From contig NZ_BMND01000033.1 of assembly GCF_014646275.1 (NCBI RefSeq), forward strand, positions 1 to 64,000: a stretch of 64,000 nt of DNA. The letters run 5' to 3'. Made by a program: the position numbers and the translations under genes. The DNA comes from Streptomyces kronopolitis. GTDB lineage: Bacteria; Actinomycetota; Actinomycetes; Streptomycetales; Streptomycetaceae. Of this stretch, positions 17,593 to 26,365 are shown one piece after another (positions within the stretch are counted from its first letter, which is position 1; each line of letters begins with the position of its first letter). The notes under the pieces were generated by a model that was given only the letters and a program-made list of their open reading frames with translations, ran no database searches and had not been told where the DNA came from.

Positions 17593-18051
17593 ATGAGCGA
17601 GAGCCAGCAGGACCTGGAACCCCGGACCCCGGCCAAGCGGGGCGGCGGCGACCCCGCCACCCGTGGGCGGACCACCATCGCCGACGGTGTCGTGGAGAAG
17701 ATCGCCGGACTCGCTGCCCGGGATGTCGTCGGGGTGCACGCGATGGGCAGCGGCCTGGCCCGCACGCTCGGCGCCGTGCGCGACAAGGTGCCCGGCAGCG
17801 GCCGTTCGGCGACCGCCACCCGCGGGGTCAAGGCCGAGGTCGGCGAGGTGCAGACCGCGCTGGACCTGGAGATCGTGGTCGATTACGGCGTCGCCATCGC
17901 GGATGTCGCGCGGTCGGTCCGGGAGAACGTCATCGCGGCGGTGGAGCGGATGACGGGCCTGGAGGTCGTCGAGGTCAATATCGCGGTCAGCGATGTGAAG
18001 CTCCCCGACGAGGCGGACGACGATGACGAGGGTGAGTCGCGGCTCCAGTAG
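17593..18051 (+). CDS. Asp23/Gls24 family envelope stress protein
   Basis: A 152-residue cytosolic protein of the alkaline shock protein family. The domain covers about residues 25-135: TTIADGVVEKIAGLAARDVVGV, then an insert with positive charges, then ALDLEIVVDYGVAIADVA and TGLEVVEVNIAVSDVKLP. The tail is acidic (DEADDDDEGE). In Staphylococcus, Asp23 is held at the membrane by AmaP; the amaP-like gene is five genes on. It is the first gene of a tight plus-strand cluster and starts at the ATG of 17593. Confidence 0.92.
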   Translation: MSESQQDLEPRTPAKRGGGDPATRGRTTIADGVVEKIAGLAARDVVGVHAMGSGLARTLGAVRDKVPGSGRSATATRGVKAEVGEVQTALDLEIVVDYGVAIADVARSVRENVIAAVERMTGLEVVEVNIAVSDVKLPDEADDDDEGESRLQ

Positions 18052-18087
18052 CCGGGCCCGTCCGAAGCGGCAGCGAAGGAGCGCACG

Positions 18088-18285
18088 ATGAGCATGGCCG
18101 TGGCCGGTCTCTTGGCCGGCATGGCGCTGGGCTTCGCCGGGTACTTCGGCGGCTTCGGCGCCTTCGTCCTGGTGGCGGCGCTGGGCGTCGTCGGGTTCGT
18201 GGTCGGCCGATTCCTCGACGGGGATCTGGAGGCCGGCGACTTCTTCCGCCCGCGCAGCGGCGACCGCGACGACCGGCGGCGGTGA
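18088..18285 (+). CDS. DUF2273-like small membrane protein
   Basis: A 65-residue protein with two hydrophobic segments at about residues 3-22 and 24-43, rich in Gly and Phe, and an acidic-to-basic C-terminal tail (DGDLEAGDFF...RDDRRR). Its size, topology and place between two Asp23 genes fit the DUF2273 proteins found in alkaline shock operons. It lies 36 bases after asp23 and 3 bases before the next gene. Confidence 0.82.
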   Translation: MSMAVAGLLAGMALGFAGYFGGFGAFVLVAALGVVGFVVGRFLDGDLEAGDFFRPRSGDRDDRRR

Positions 18286-18288
18286 GGG

Positions 18289-18672
18289 GTGACGACGGTG
18301 TCCCCGCCCGGCGCGGTGGCGGCGGGTGAGCGGGGCTCGACCAGGATCGCGGACCGGGTGGTGGCGAAGATCGCCGCCCAGGCGGCCCGGGAGGCACTGC
18401 GCCGCGAGTCCCCGAGGGCCCGGACGGACGCCCACGCGACGGTGACCGTGCACCGGCGCGAGGAGCGGCAGTACTTCGGCGAGGCACGGGTGCGCATCGC
18501 CATGGAGCTGGGCTACCCCTCCGACATCGGCGCGCAGAGCCGTGTGGTGCGCCGTCAGGTCACCGAGCGGGTGCAGGCGCTGGCGAACATGACGGTGCCC
18601 GAGGTCGCGGTGGAGGTCGAGCGGCTGCACTCACCGCAGCTGGACCGTACCGACCGCGGGAGGGTGCGATGA
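18289..18672 (+). CDS. Second Asp23-like protein
   Basis: A 127-residue protein from the GTG at 18289. It starts with the Asp23-style motif RGSTRIADRVVAKIAAQAARE (about residues 16-36), then a shorter, more basic body, and ends with the family's VTERVQALANMTVPEVAVEVERL. It is more diverged than the first copy and lacks the acidic tail. It overlaps the next gene by 4 bases, so the two are coupled. Confidence 0.82.
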   Translation: MTTVSPPGAVAAGERGSTRIADRVVAKIAAQAAREALRRESPRARTDAHATVTVHRREERQYFGEARVRIAMELGYPSDIGAQSRVVRRQVTERVQALANMTVPEVAVEVERLHSPQLDRTDRGRVR

Positions 18673-19367
18673 GCGACGACGAGGCACGGCCGGCGGACAC
18701 CCGCCGGCTGCCCACGCTCGACAAGACGGAAGACGCCACCGGCACGGCGGAAGACGCCACCGGCGCGGCGGGCGGCGCGGCGCGCTCCGGTCCGTCCGAG
18801 GCCGCGACGGACACCGGCGACGGCGGCCGCGGCGGGCGCTTCTGGTCGGCCCGCCGGGTCCCGGCCGCCGTGGTCGCGCTGCTGCTGCTGGCCGCCGCCG
18901 GCCTGCTGCTCTACGACGTGGCCGCGGTGCGCGCCCACCACTCCTCGATGGCCTGGCGCCGGCGCCTGGCCCATGAACTGGCCACCCGCCCGCTCGACAG
19001 CACCTGGGTACTGGGCGCCGCGGCGCTCGCCGTGGTCCTCGGCATCTGGCTGTTCGTGCTGGCCGTCACCCCCGGGCTGCGCCAGGTGCTGCCGATGCGG
19101 CGGTCGGTGCCGGACGTCCGGGCCGGACTGGACCGGGCCGCCGCCGCGCTGGTGCTGCGCGACCGGGCCATGGAGGTCGCGGGCGTCCAGTCCGTACGGA
19201 TGAAGGTCGGCCGCCGCAAGGCCAAGGCGCGTGCCGTCTCCCACTTCCGCGAACTGGACGAGGTCCGCGCCGACCTCGATGCCTCCCTCGGCGAGGGGCT
19301 GCGACAGCTGGGGCTGTCGCGCCGACTGGGTCTGACGGTGCGCGTCCGGCGCCCGAAGAAGGGGTGA
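18669..19367 (+). CDS. AmaP-like membrane protein (DUF6286 type)
   Basis: A 232-residue protein. The first 55 residues are hydrophilic, with a repeated EDATGTAEDATGAA stretch. Two membrane segments follow at about 60-80 (VPAAVVALLLLAAAGLLLYDV) and 112-135. The C-terminal cytosolic domain of about 95 residues ends in LGLTVRVRRPKKG. The topology, with two helices and a terminal domain ending in a beta strand, is that of AmaP anchors. Its ATG overlaps the preceding Asp23-like gene (ATGA), which suggests the two work as a pair. Confidence 0.8.
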   Translation: MSDDEARPADTRRLPTLDKTEDATGTAEDATGAAGGAARSGPSEAATDTGDGGRGGRFWSARRVPAAVVALLLLAAAGLLLYDVAAVRAHHSSMAWRRRLAHELATRPLDSTWVLGAAALAVVLGIWLFVLAVTPGLRQVLPMRRSVPDVRAGLDRAAAALVLRDRAMEVAGVQSVRMKVGRRKAKARAVSHFRELDEVRADLDASLGEGLRQLGLSRRLGLTVRVRRPKKG

Positions 19368-19374
19368 GTGCCCG

Positions 19375-19980
19375 ATGCACAGGGTGCGCAGAACGATCAA
19401 CCGGGTGCTGCTCGGCCTGGTCGGAGCGGTGCTGTTCGGCACCGGGGCCGCGGTGCTGTTCGGCGGCCTGAACCTGCCCGCGAAGTGGCATCTCCGCCTG
19501 CCCGCCGGCTGGCCCTGGCACGGGCCCGGCGCGGTGCCGCTCCCCGCGCACGACCGCACCCGCTGGACGCACCAGGGCTGGTGGTGGCCGGTCGTCATCG
19601 CCGCCCTGGCCGTCTTCGTGCTGCTGATGCTGTGGTGGCTGCTGTCCCAGCTGCGGCGCCACCGGCTCCAGGAGATCCTCGTCGACAGCGGCGACGGCGA
19701 GGGCGCCGTCCTGCGCGGCCGGGCGCTGGCGGCGGCCCTCGCGGCCGAGACGGAGTCGCTGGACGGCGTCGACCGGGCCGGTGTGGTGCTGACCGGCCGC
19801 CGGACCGCGCCCCGGGTCCGGGGACTGCTGGCGCTGACCCCGCACGCCGACCCCGGAGGCGTCCTGCGGCGGCTGTCCCACGAGGCGATGGCGCACGCCC
19901 GCCGGTCGGCCGGGCTCGAACAGCTGCCGGCCGAGGTCCGGTTGCGGGCGGTCAAACACCGCCCCGAACGGGTCAGTTAG
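19375..19980 (+). CDS. amaP: Alkaline shock membrane anchor AmaP
   Basis: A 201-residue protein with membrane segments at about residues 10-30 (VLLGLVGAVLFGTGAAVLFGG) and 67-88 (WWWPVVIAALAVFVLLMLWWLL). A periplasmic loop rich in Trp, Pro and His lies between them, and an approximately 110-residue cytosolic domain ends in VRLRAVKHRPERVS. This matches AmaP, which tethers Asp23 to the membrane in Staphylococcus. It starts 7 bases after the previous gene. It closes the cluster and converges with the SDR gene. Confidence 0.88.
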   Translation: MHRVRRTINRVLLGLVGAVLFGTGAAVLFGGLNLPAKWHLRLPAGWPWHGPGAVPLPAHDRTRWTHQGWWWPVVIAALAVFVLLMLWWLLSQLRRHRLQEILVDSGDGEGAVLRGRALAAALAAETESLDGVDRAGVVLTGRRTAPRVRGLLALTPHADPGGVLRRLSHEAMAHARRSAGLEQLPAEVRLRAVKHRPERVS

Positions 19981-20014
19981 GGCCAAAGCCCCTGGGCGAA
20001 GGCCCGGCGGTGCG

Positions 20015-20770
20015 TCAGAAGCCGCGCCGGGCCCCGCCGTCCACCGGCACCATCACACCGGTGACATACGAGGCGGCCGGCGACAGCAGGAACGCCGTGG
20101 TCCGGCCGAACTCCTCCGGAGTGCCGTAGCGGCCCAGCGGGATGGCCGCGCAGTTGCGGGCGCGGCTGGCCTCCGGGTCGCCGGAGAGCGCGTCGAGCTG
20201 GGTCATCCGGTCGGTGGCGATCCGGCCGGGCAGCACCCCCAGGACGCGGATGCCGCGCGGCCCCACCTCGTTGGCGAGCGACTTGGCGAAGCCGGCCAGC
20301 CCGGGGCGGAGCCCGTTGGAGACGGTCAGGCCGCTGATCGGCTCGTGCACCGACCCGGACAGCACCATGCCGATCACCCCGCCCTCCGACAGCTCGGCGG
20401 CGGCAGCCCGGGCCAGCCGTACCGCGCCGAGGAACACCGACTCGAAGCCCGACTGCCACTGGGAGTCGGTGGTGTCGGCGGCGCTGCCGGGCGCCGGGCC
20501 GCCCACGCTGATGAGCACGCCGTCCAGCCGCCCGAAGTGCGCCCGGGCCGTCGCCAGCAGGCGGTCGGCGGCATCGGCGTCGGCGTTGTCGGCCGCCACG
20601 CCCAGGGCGCGCTCGCCGAGCGAGGCGGCGGCCGCGGCCGCGCTCTCCTCCGTGCGCCCGGTGAGGACGACCCGGGCGCCGTCGGCGACCAGCGCACGGG
20701 CGGTGGCGAAGCCGAGACCGCGGGTCGCCCCGGTCAGGAGGTACGTCCGGTCAGTGAGTCCGAGATCCAT
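20015..20770 (-). CDS. SDR family oxidoreductase
   Basis: A 251-residue classical short-chain dehydrogenase: TGATRGLG cofactor loop (about residues 12-19), DNADADAADRLL segment, ISVGGPAPG in place of the usual NNAG, and C-terminal YVTGVMVPVDGGARRGF. In the catalytic region, Ser is seen in MVLSGSVHEPI, but the usual YxxxK is replaced by NGLRPGLAGFAKSLA, lacking a clear Tyr. The enzyme may therefore use a different residue or be non-classical. It starts 4 bases after the GH15 gene and is presumably cotranscribed with it. Substrate unknown. Confidence 0.85.
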   Translation of the reverse strand: MDLGLTDRTYLLTGATRGLGFATARALVADGARVVLTGRTEESAAAAAASLGERALGVAADNADADAADRLLATARAHFGRLDGVLISVGGPAPGSAADTTDSQWQSGFESVFLGAVRLARAAAAELSEGGVIGMVLSGSVHEPISGLTVSNGLRPGLAGFAKSLANEVGPRGIRVLGVLPGRIATDRMTQLDALSGDPEASRARNCAAIPLGRYGTPEEFGRTTAFLLSPAASYVTGVMVPVDGGARRGF

Positions 20771-20774
20771 GGCC

Positions 20775-22559
20775 CTAGTCTGCCGCTTCCCCGTCGAGAA
20801 GGCCGAAGGCGGTCCCCACCAGGCCGATGTGGCTGAAGGCCTGCGGGAAGTTGCCCAGCTGGCGCCCGGCCGCCGGGTCGTACTCCTCGGAGAGCAGCCC
20901 CAGGTCGTTGCGCAGGTCCAGCAGCCGCTCGAACAACTCCCTGGCCTCGTCGCGCCGGCCGCTCAGCTGGAGCGCGTCGGCGAGCCAGAACGAGCAGACC
21001 AGGAAGGTGCCCTCGCCGCCCGGCAGCCCGTCGACCGAGCCGCCCTCGGTGCTGTAGCGGCGGACCAGACCGTCGTGCGTCAGCTCCCGGCGCACCGTGT
21101 CGATGGTGTTCAGCACCCGCGGATCGTCCGGGGGCAGGAAGCCGACCCGGGGGATCAGCAGGGTCGCGGCGTCCAGTTCCTTCGAGCCGTAGAACTGGGT
21201 GAAGGTGCCGCGCTCGGCGTCGTAACCGCGCTCGCACACCTCGCGGCGGACGTCCTCGCGCATCGCCCGCCAGCGGTCGACGTCCCCGCCGAACCGCGGA
21301 TTCGCCTCGATCGCCCGCACCGCCCGGTCGGCCGCGACCCAGGCCATGACCTTGGAGTGCACGAAGTGCCGGCGCGGCCCGCGGATCTCCCACAGCCCCT
21401 CGTCGGGGTCGCGCCAGGTGGACTCCAGATACTCCGTCAGGGCGCGCTGGATGCTCCAGGCGTGCGGCTCCGACGGCAGTCCGGCCTCCCGCGCGATGTG
21501 GAAGGAGTCGAGCACCTCGCCGTAGACATCGAGCTGGCGCTGTTCGACGGCGGCGTTGCCGATCCGCACCGGCGCGGAGTCGCAGTACCCGGTCAGCCAC
21601 GGCAGCTCGGCCTCCGGCAGCCGCCGCTCACCGGCCAGCCCGTACATGATCTGCAGATCGTCGGGGGCGCCGGCCACCGCCCGCAGCAGCCAGTCCCGCC
21701 AGGCTCCGGCCTCCTCCAGATAGCCCGCGGACAGCAGGGAGTTCAGGGTGAGGCTGGCGTCGCGCAGCCAGCAGTAGCGGTAGTCCCAGTTGCGCACCCC
21801 GCCCAGCTCCTCGGGCAGCGAGGTGGTGGGGGCCGCCACGATGCCGCCGGTCGGCGCGTAGGTGAGCGCCTTGAGGGTGATCAGCGAGCGCATCACGGCC
21901 TCGCGGTAGGGCCCGTTGTAGCGGCAGCGCCCCGACCAGGCGTGCCAGTCGTCCAGGGTCTCCTGGAGCGCCGTGTGGGGGTCGATCAGGGTCGGCCGCG
22001 GCTCGTGCGAGGGGTGCCAGGTCAGCACGAACGCGGCGCGCTCGCCCTCGGCGACGGTGACGTCCGAGCGGGTGCTGAAGTCCTTGCCGTAGGTGCTGCT
22101 CTGCGGCGGGGTACGCAGCCACACGGAATCCGGCCCGGCGACCGCGACCCGGGCACCCTCCGCGGCGCGCACCCACGGCACCACCCGCCCGTAGTCGAAG
22201 CGCAGCCGCAGCTCGCTGCGCATCTCGACGCTGCCGCGCAGGCCCTCCACGATCCGTACGACCTCGGGCGCGCGGTCGCGCTGCGGCATGAAGTCGATCA
22301 CCCGGACGCTGCCGGTGGGGGTCTCCCACACCGTGTCGAGGATCAGCGAATCCCCGCGGTACGAGCGCTGCGCGCGGGCCTCCTCGGACCGGGGCGCCAC
22401 CCGCCAGTGGCCGTTGCCCTTGCCGCCCAGGAGCGCCGCGAAGCAGGCGCCGGAGTCGAAGCGGGGCAGGCACAGCCAGTCGATGGAGCCGTCGCGGCCG
22501 ACGAGGGCGGCGGTCTGCAGATCGCCGATGAGCGCGTAGTCCTCGATATGTGGATGCAC
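20775..22559 (-). CDS. Glycoside hydrolase family 15 (glucoamylase/trehalase-like)
   Basis: A 594-residue cytosolic protein starting GTG at 22557-22559. The N-terminal beta domain begins IEDYALIGDLQTAALVGRDG and SIDWLCLPRFDS, typical of bacterial GH15. The (alpha/alpha)6 barrel follows, with GGVRNWDYRYCWLRDAS near residue 260 holding the catalytic Glu/Asp region and QLDVYGEVLDSF near 345. The family includes alpha,alpha-trehalases and glucoamylases; actinomycete relatives of this length are often trehalases, but the sequence does not fix the sugar. It lies between SURF1 and an SDR on the same strand. Confidence 0.9.
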   Translation of the reverse strand: MHPHIEDYALIGDLQTAALVGRDGSIDWLCLPRFDSGACFAALLGGKGNGHWRVAPRSEEARAQRSYRGDSLILDTVWETPTGSVRVIDFMPQRDRAPEVVRIVEGLRGSVEMRSELRLRFDYGRVVPWVRAAEGARVAVAGPDSVWLRTPPQSSTYGKDFSTRSDVTVAEGERAAFVLTWHPSHEPRPTLIDPHTALQETLDDWHAWSGRCRYNGPYREAVMRSLITLKALTYAPTGGIVAAPTTSLPEELGGVRNWDYRYCWLRDASLTLNSLLSAGYLEEAGAWRDWLLRAVAGAPDDLQIMYGLAGERRLPEAELPWLTGYCDSAPVRIGNAAVEQRQLDVYGEVLDSFHIAREAGLPSEPHAWSIQRALTEYLESTWRDPDEGLWEIRGPRRHFVHSKVMAWVAADRAVRAIEANPRFGGDVDRWRAMREDVRREVCERGYDAERGTFTQFYGSKELDAATLLIPRVGFLPPDDPRVLNTIDTVRRELTHDGLVRRYSTEGGSVDGLPGGEGTFLVCSFWLADALQLSGRRDEARELFERLLDLRNDLGLLSEEYDPAAGRQLGNFPQAFSHIGLVGTAFGLLDGEAAD

Positions 22560-22613
22560 GCCTCGGACCTTCCCGCCCGGCGCCCGCGCTACGCGGTGGG
22601 GCGGCTGTCCGGG

Positions 22614-23570
22614 CTACCCGCGGGTGGGCGCGGGGGTCTCGCCGGCGGGGGCGGGATCGGCGGGCTCGGTGGTGTCGGCGGGCTCGCCGCTGCCTTCGGT
22701 CCGGCCGTCCTCGCCGTTGCCGTCCGCACCGTTGTCGTCCGTACCTTCCTCGCCGTTCCCGGCGTCGCCGCTCTCGCGGGGCTCGCTGGGTTCGGCGGCC
22801 TCCCCGGCCTCCTTGGCCGCGGCCTCCGCACGGTCCTGGCGCTCGCGGCGGACCAGGATGGTCCAGCCGACCGGTACCGCCGCCGCGAACAGCCACCACT
22901 GGACCGCGTAGGCCATGTGCGGGCCGATGGAGTCGTGGTCGGGCTCGGGGACCAGCTCCGGGGTGCCGCCGGGCGGCTTGGGCCCGGTCTGCTCGATGTA
23001 GCCGCCGAGGGTCGGCCGGCCCATCCGCTTCGCCAGCTCCTTGCTGTTGATCAGCATGATCTGGCGCGGGGGCAGGCCCTTGGTGTCCTTGATCCCGCTG
23101 TACGCGGTGGTCTCGTCGGCCATCATCCGGCCGGTCACGGTGACCTTGCCCTTGGGGGCTGCCGGGACGTCCGGGAACTTGGTGAGGTCGTCGCCCGCCG
23201 AGATCCAGCCGCGGTTGACCAGCACGGCCCGCCCGTCGCCCAGCACCAGCGGGCTGAGCACGTAGTAGCCGATGCTCTGCTCGTCGGCGGCGGTGCGCTG
23301 GCGGACCACGACCTCGTGCGCGGTGTCGAAGGTGCCGGTGGCGGTGACCGTGCGCCACATGTCGTGCCGCGGGAGGGTCCGGCCGGGGGCGGTCAGCTCG
23401 GTGACCGGCACCGGGCGGGCCGCCAGGCTGCTCGCGATGAGCTGGTTCTGCGCCACCTTGTGCTGGTGGCGGTGGAGCTGCCAGAAGCCCAGCTTGATCA
23501 TGACGGGGATCAGCAGAAGGGCCACGAGGGTGACGATCACCCACTGCCGGGACAACAGGAAGCGGTACAC
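22614..23570 (-). CDS. SURF1 family cytochrome oxidase assembly protein
   Basis: A 318-residue membrane protein with an N-terminal helix (WVIVTLVALLLIPVMIKLGFW, about residues 10-30) and a second near 235-255 (MAYAVQWWLFAAAVPVGWTI). Between them lies an extracytoplasmic beta domain with VLVNRGWI near 120 and the QIMLINSK region. SURF1 proteins help insert heme into the aa3 oxidase. The C-terminal 65 residues are a low-complexity acidic tail of Glu, Asn, Gly and Pro with short repeats (DGNGEDG), which I take as a lineage extension. Confidence 0.92.
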   Translation of the reverse strand: MYRFLLSRQWVIVTLVALLLIPVMIKLGFWQLHRHQHKVAQNQLIASSLAARPVPVTELTAPGRTLPRHDMWRTVTATGTFDTAHEVVVRQRTAADEQSIGYYVLSPLVLGDGRAVLVNRGWISAGDDLTKFPDVPAAPKGKVTVTGRMMADETTAYSGIKDTKGLPPRQIMLINSKELAKRMGRPTLGGYIEQTGPKPPGGTPELVPEPDHDSIGPHMAYAVQWWLFAAAVPVGWTILVRRERQDRAEAAAKEAGEAAEPSEPRESGDAGNGEEGTDDNGADGNGEDGRTEGSGEPADTTEPADPAPAGETPAPTRG

Positions 23571-23868
23571 GGCTTTGACGGTACCTGGGGCGCCCGGGCG
23601 CCCGGGCGGCGGGGCCGGTCGGTCCCGTGTGGCCTGTCGGGGACCGGCGGGGGTTGTCGGGGCCTGACGAGCGCTGGGCGGGGGCTGCCGGGTGTTGGGC
23701 GGGGCCTGCCGGGGATCCCGTGCTCCGGTCCGGCTGGCATGGGGGGAGACCGCGGGTCATGCGGGGATACCGCGGGTACGGAGGGCACGGGCGGGCACGG
23801 TGGGCGGTCCCGTCGGCCCACGCCCGCGGGCTCACCGCCTGCCCGCGCTCGCCCGCGGCCCCCTCGGC
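23571..23868. other. Intergenic tract without a supported gene
   Basis: About 300 bases of G-rich sequence between SURF1 and the zinc-ribbon gene. It contains the perfect palindrome GCCCGGGCGCCCGGGC near 23592. Open frames here lack ribosome binding sites and recognisable motifs. Confidence 0.5.
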
Positions 23869-24102
23869 TCACACCCGGTCGACGATGCCCACCCTCCCGT
23901 CGGAGCGGGCGCAGTGGGCACCGCAGTACCACTTCTGGTCGGCCTCGACGCCCTGGCCGATGATCTGGCACCGGCAGTGCTCACAGATCGGCGCCATGCG
24001 GTGGATGGCGCAGGCGAAACAGTCGAAGACATGCACCGCGCCCTGCGCGTGCACCTCGAACGTCATGCCGTATTCGTTTCCGCAGACCTCACAACGTGCC
24101 AT
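23869..24102 (-). CDS. Small zinc-ribbon protein
   Basis: A 77-residue protein with four cysteine pairs or knuckles: CEVCGNEYG at the N-terminus, DCFACAIHRMAP near residue 27, CEHCRCQIIG near 41, and YCGAHCA near 60. The spacing and a central His suggest two or more bound zinc ions. No DNA-binding or enzymatic domain is evident. Such single-domain proteins are common in Streptomyces and lack an assigned role. Confidence 0.8.
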   Translation of the reverse strand: MARCEVCGNEYGMTFEVHAQGAVHVFDCFACAIHRMAPICEHCRCQIIGQGVEADQKWYCGAHCARSDGRVGIVDRV

Positions 24103-24165
24103 GCGCCACAGGGTGCGGGCGTCACCCGCGCGGGGCGAGGCGGCGGCGGGTGTGTTGACCGGGCT

Positions 24166-25200
24166 TCACCCGGACGCGGGCGCCGGTGCCACGTCCTGGA
24201 GCAGTTGCATGAAGGCCGCCTCGTCGATCACGACCGTGCCGAACGAGGCGGCCTTGGCGGTCTTGGACGTCCGGGCGTCGGGGTCGTTGGTCACCAGCAG
24301 GCTGGTCAGCCGGGACACGCTCGTGGCGACATGCAGCCCGGCCTCGATGGCCCGGTCCTCCAACAGCTCGCGGTCCACGGAGGTGTCCCCGGAGAAGGCG
24401 ACCCGCATCCCCTGGACGAGCCGGCCGCCCTCCTCGTAGCGCCCCGGGTTGGGGTAGGGGCACGCCGGGCGCTTACGGGACGGCCGCCAGGTCGTGGGGC
24501 GGTACGACGAGGTGGTGGGGTGCTGCCGGGGCGCGGGGGTGTCCGACCATTCCGTCAGCGGCTGGCAGGTCAGCAGCGGCAGCCGCAGATTCTCCCGCGC
24601 GGCCCGCCGCAGACTGGGGCGGAACGCCTCAGCCAGCACCCGGGCGTCGTCCAGCGCATGGTGGGCGCGCTGCTGCACCACGCCGTAGTGGGAGGCGAGC
24701 GACTCCAGCTTGTGGTTGGGCAGCGGCAGCCCCAGCTCCTTGGACAGGGCGATGGTGCACAGCCGCTGGCGCACCGGTGCGGTCGCCGCGGCGCGGGCGT
24801 ACTCGCGGGCGATCATCGACCAGTCGAACATGGCGTTGTGGGCGACCAGCACCCGGTCCTCGAGCCGCTTCGACAGCTCCGGAACGATGTCCGGGAAGAG
24901 CGGGGCATCGGCGAGCACGGAGCTGGTCAGACCGTGGATCCAGACCGGCCCCGGATCCCGCTGCGGGTTGACGAGCGTGTACCAGTGGTCCTGGACCTCG
25001 CCCTGGGCGTCGAGTTGGTACACGGCGGCGGAGATGATCCGGTCGTCACGGGCCAGGCCCGTGGTCTCCACGTCGACCACCGCGTACCCCTGGGGATACG
25101 CGGACGGCCAGTGCGCCGGCGGCGTCTGCGGGCCCGGCTGCTGCCCGATCTTCGGCGCGATCGGGTCGGCTGCTGCCATGCGGTCTTCGAGCATGGTCAC
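24166..25200 (-). CDS. DEDDh 3'-5' exonuclease with C-terminal BRCT domain
   Basis: A 344-residue protein. The exonuclease domain (about residues 35-205) has ExoI motif VVDVETTG (Asp, Glu), ExoII VAHNAMFDWSMIAREY (Asp) and ExoIII HHALDDARVLAEAF (His and Asp), which makes it the DEDDh class of DNA polymerase III epsilon. A Pro/Thr/Arg-rich linker (210-255) follows. A BRCT-like domain (about 260-335) begins LVQGMRVAFSGDTSV and includes HVATSVSRLTSLLVTNDPDARTSK. The combination suggests a repair or proofreading nuclease rather than the replicative subunit. It uses the ATG at 25198-25200. Confidence 0.9.
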   Translation of the reverse strand: MTMLEDRMAAADPIAPKIGQQPGPQTPPAHWPSAYPQGYAVVDVETTGLARDDRIISAAVYQLDAQGEVQDHWYTLVNPQRDPGPVWIHGLTSSVLADAPLFPDIVPELSKRLEDRVLVAHNAMFDWSMIAREYARAAATAPVRQRLCTIALSKELGLPLPNHKLESLASHYGVVQQRAHHALDDARVLAEAFRPSLRRAARENLRLPLLTCQPLTEWSDTPAPRQHPTTSSYRPTTWRPSRKRPACPYPNPGRYEEGGRLVQGMRVAFSGDTSVDRELLEDRAIEAGLHVATSVSRLTSLLVTNDPDARTSKTAKAASFGTVVIDEAAFMQLLQDVAPAPASG

Positions 25201-25473
25201 TGAGGATACGGGCCGACACCGACAGCCACCGAACCGCCATCACCCCCACCACCCCACCGCACACCCGACACCACCACAAATCCCGGACAGGAGCACGAGT
25301 TGACGGGGGGCCGGGAAGGGTGCGGGGGAATCCCCACCTACGGGGCCTGGCGGAAGAAACCCCACAAACCGGCGGGTGGCTGCACGCTTTGCGCAGCCGC
25401 TGCTTACGGCGAGCCGCCAGGCCGTGCCGGACGTGAGTGCCACTCAGGCGAACCCGTCACCCCTGCCCTCCCT

Positions 25474-26106
25474 TCACGCGCCCCCTCCGGGGCAGAGGAG
25501 CAGCGACCGCACCAGGGCCTCCAGCGCGACATCGAACAGCCGCTCCGTGTCGACCGGGCCGGCCAGCGCGCGGGCCAGTGCCGGATCGTGGCCGGCGGTG
25601 GGGGAGTCCCACAGTTCGCCCTCGCTCGGGTGCTGCTGCGGCGACCGCTCACGGTTGCGTTCGACCAGGACGAAGCCGACGACCTGGAACTGGACGGCAC
25701 GCACCGCCTCGGCGGCCGTTTCGCCGCACAGTCCGGCGGCGTGCATCTCATGGACCAGCGCCTGCTGCGCGGGCAGGAACATCCGCTCCGTCAGGCCGCG
25801 TTCGTGCACCATCGCGATGAGCTGCGGGCGCTCGCGCAGCGCCGTGTACAGCGCCCGGGCGACCGAGACGATGCGCGCGTGCGGGGTGCGTCCCGTGGGG
25901 TGGATCTCGCCCATCTCCCGGACGGTGCGCTCCACGAGCGCGTCCAGCAGGGACTCGCGGTTGCCGACGTGCCAGTAGATGGAGGTGACGGCGGTGCCCA
26001 GCTCCGTGGCGAGCCGGCGCATGGTCAGTGCCGCGGGGCCGTGCGCCCGCACCAGCCGGGCGGCGGCCGTCAGCACCTCGTCGCCGGTCAGCGCGCTGCG
26101 TGTCAT
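25474..26106 (-). CDS. TetR family transcriptional regulator
   Basis: A 210-residue regulator. The DNA-binding domain (about residues 8-55) contains VLTAAARLVRAHGPAALTMRRLA and TSIYWHVGNRESLLDAL, with the helix-turn-helix typical of TetR. The larger C-terminal ligand domain has no assignable inducer. The ATG at 26106 is preferred, because GAGGAG lies 9 bases upstream; a GTG at 26115 would overlap that site. The gene diverges from the ADC-SDR-amidohydrolase cluster, and a perfect palindrome lies in the shared 260-base spacer, so it most likely represses both. Confidence 0.9.
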   Translation of the reverse strand: MTRSALTGDEVLTAAARLVRAHGPAALTMRRLATELGTAVTSIYWHVGNRESLLDALVERTVREMGEIHPTGRTPHARIVSVARALYTALRERPQLIAMVHERGLTERMFLPAQQALVHEMHAAGLCGETAAEAVRAVQFQVVGFVLVERNRERSPQQHPSEGELWDSPTAGHDPALARALAGPVDTERLFDVALEALVRSLLLCPGGGA

Positions 26107-26301
26107 GGGCCCCACTCCTCACTCTTCCCACACCCTCGGCCGGGCCACCCCCGAGCCATCCCCGAGCTGACCCGGAGTCGCCCCGGAGTCGCCCCGGAGC
26201 CAGCCCGGAGCTGTCCCCGACCCCACCCCAAGCCCCACCTCACCCACCCCCCCGCCCCAACTCCCTCCCCCTCGCGCCTCTTTACCCTTCGCGCGGGGCG
26301 G

Positions 26302-26316
26302 TGTAACAGTGTTACA
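26302..26316. promoter_or_regulatory. Palindromic operator, probable TetR site
   Basis: TGTAAC-AGT-GTTACA is a perfect inverted repeat in an otherwise GC-rich spacer. It lies 50 bases before the ADC-like gene and 196 bases from the tetR start, the right place for the operator of the catabolic cluster. Nearby, 26172-26212 holds four imperfect tandem copies of CCCCGGAGTCG. Confidence 0.7.
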
Positions 26317-26365
26317 GGCGCCTGGCACGACCCCCGTGAGTCACGACGGCGAAGGGTGGTAGTTC

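Noticed and set aside
26172..26212. CCCCGGAGTCG tandem repeats as an operator
   Set aside because: Low-complexity and imperfect; the nearby perfect palindrome is the better operator candidate.
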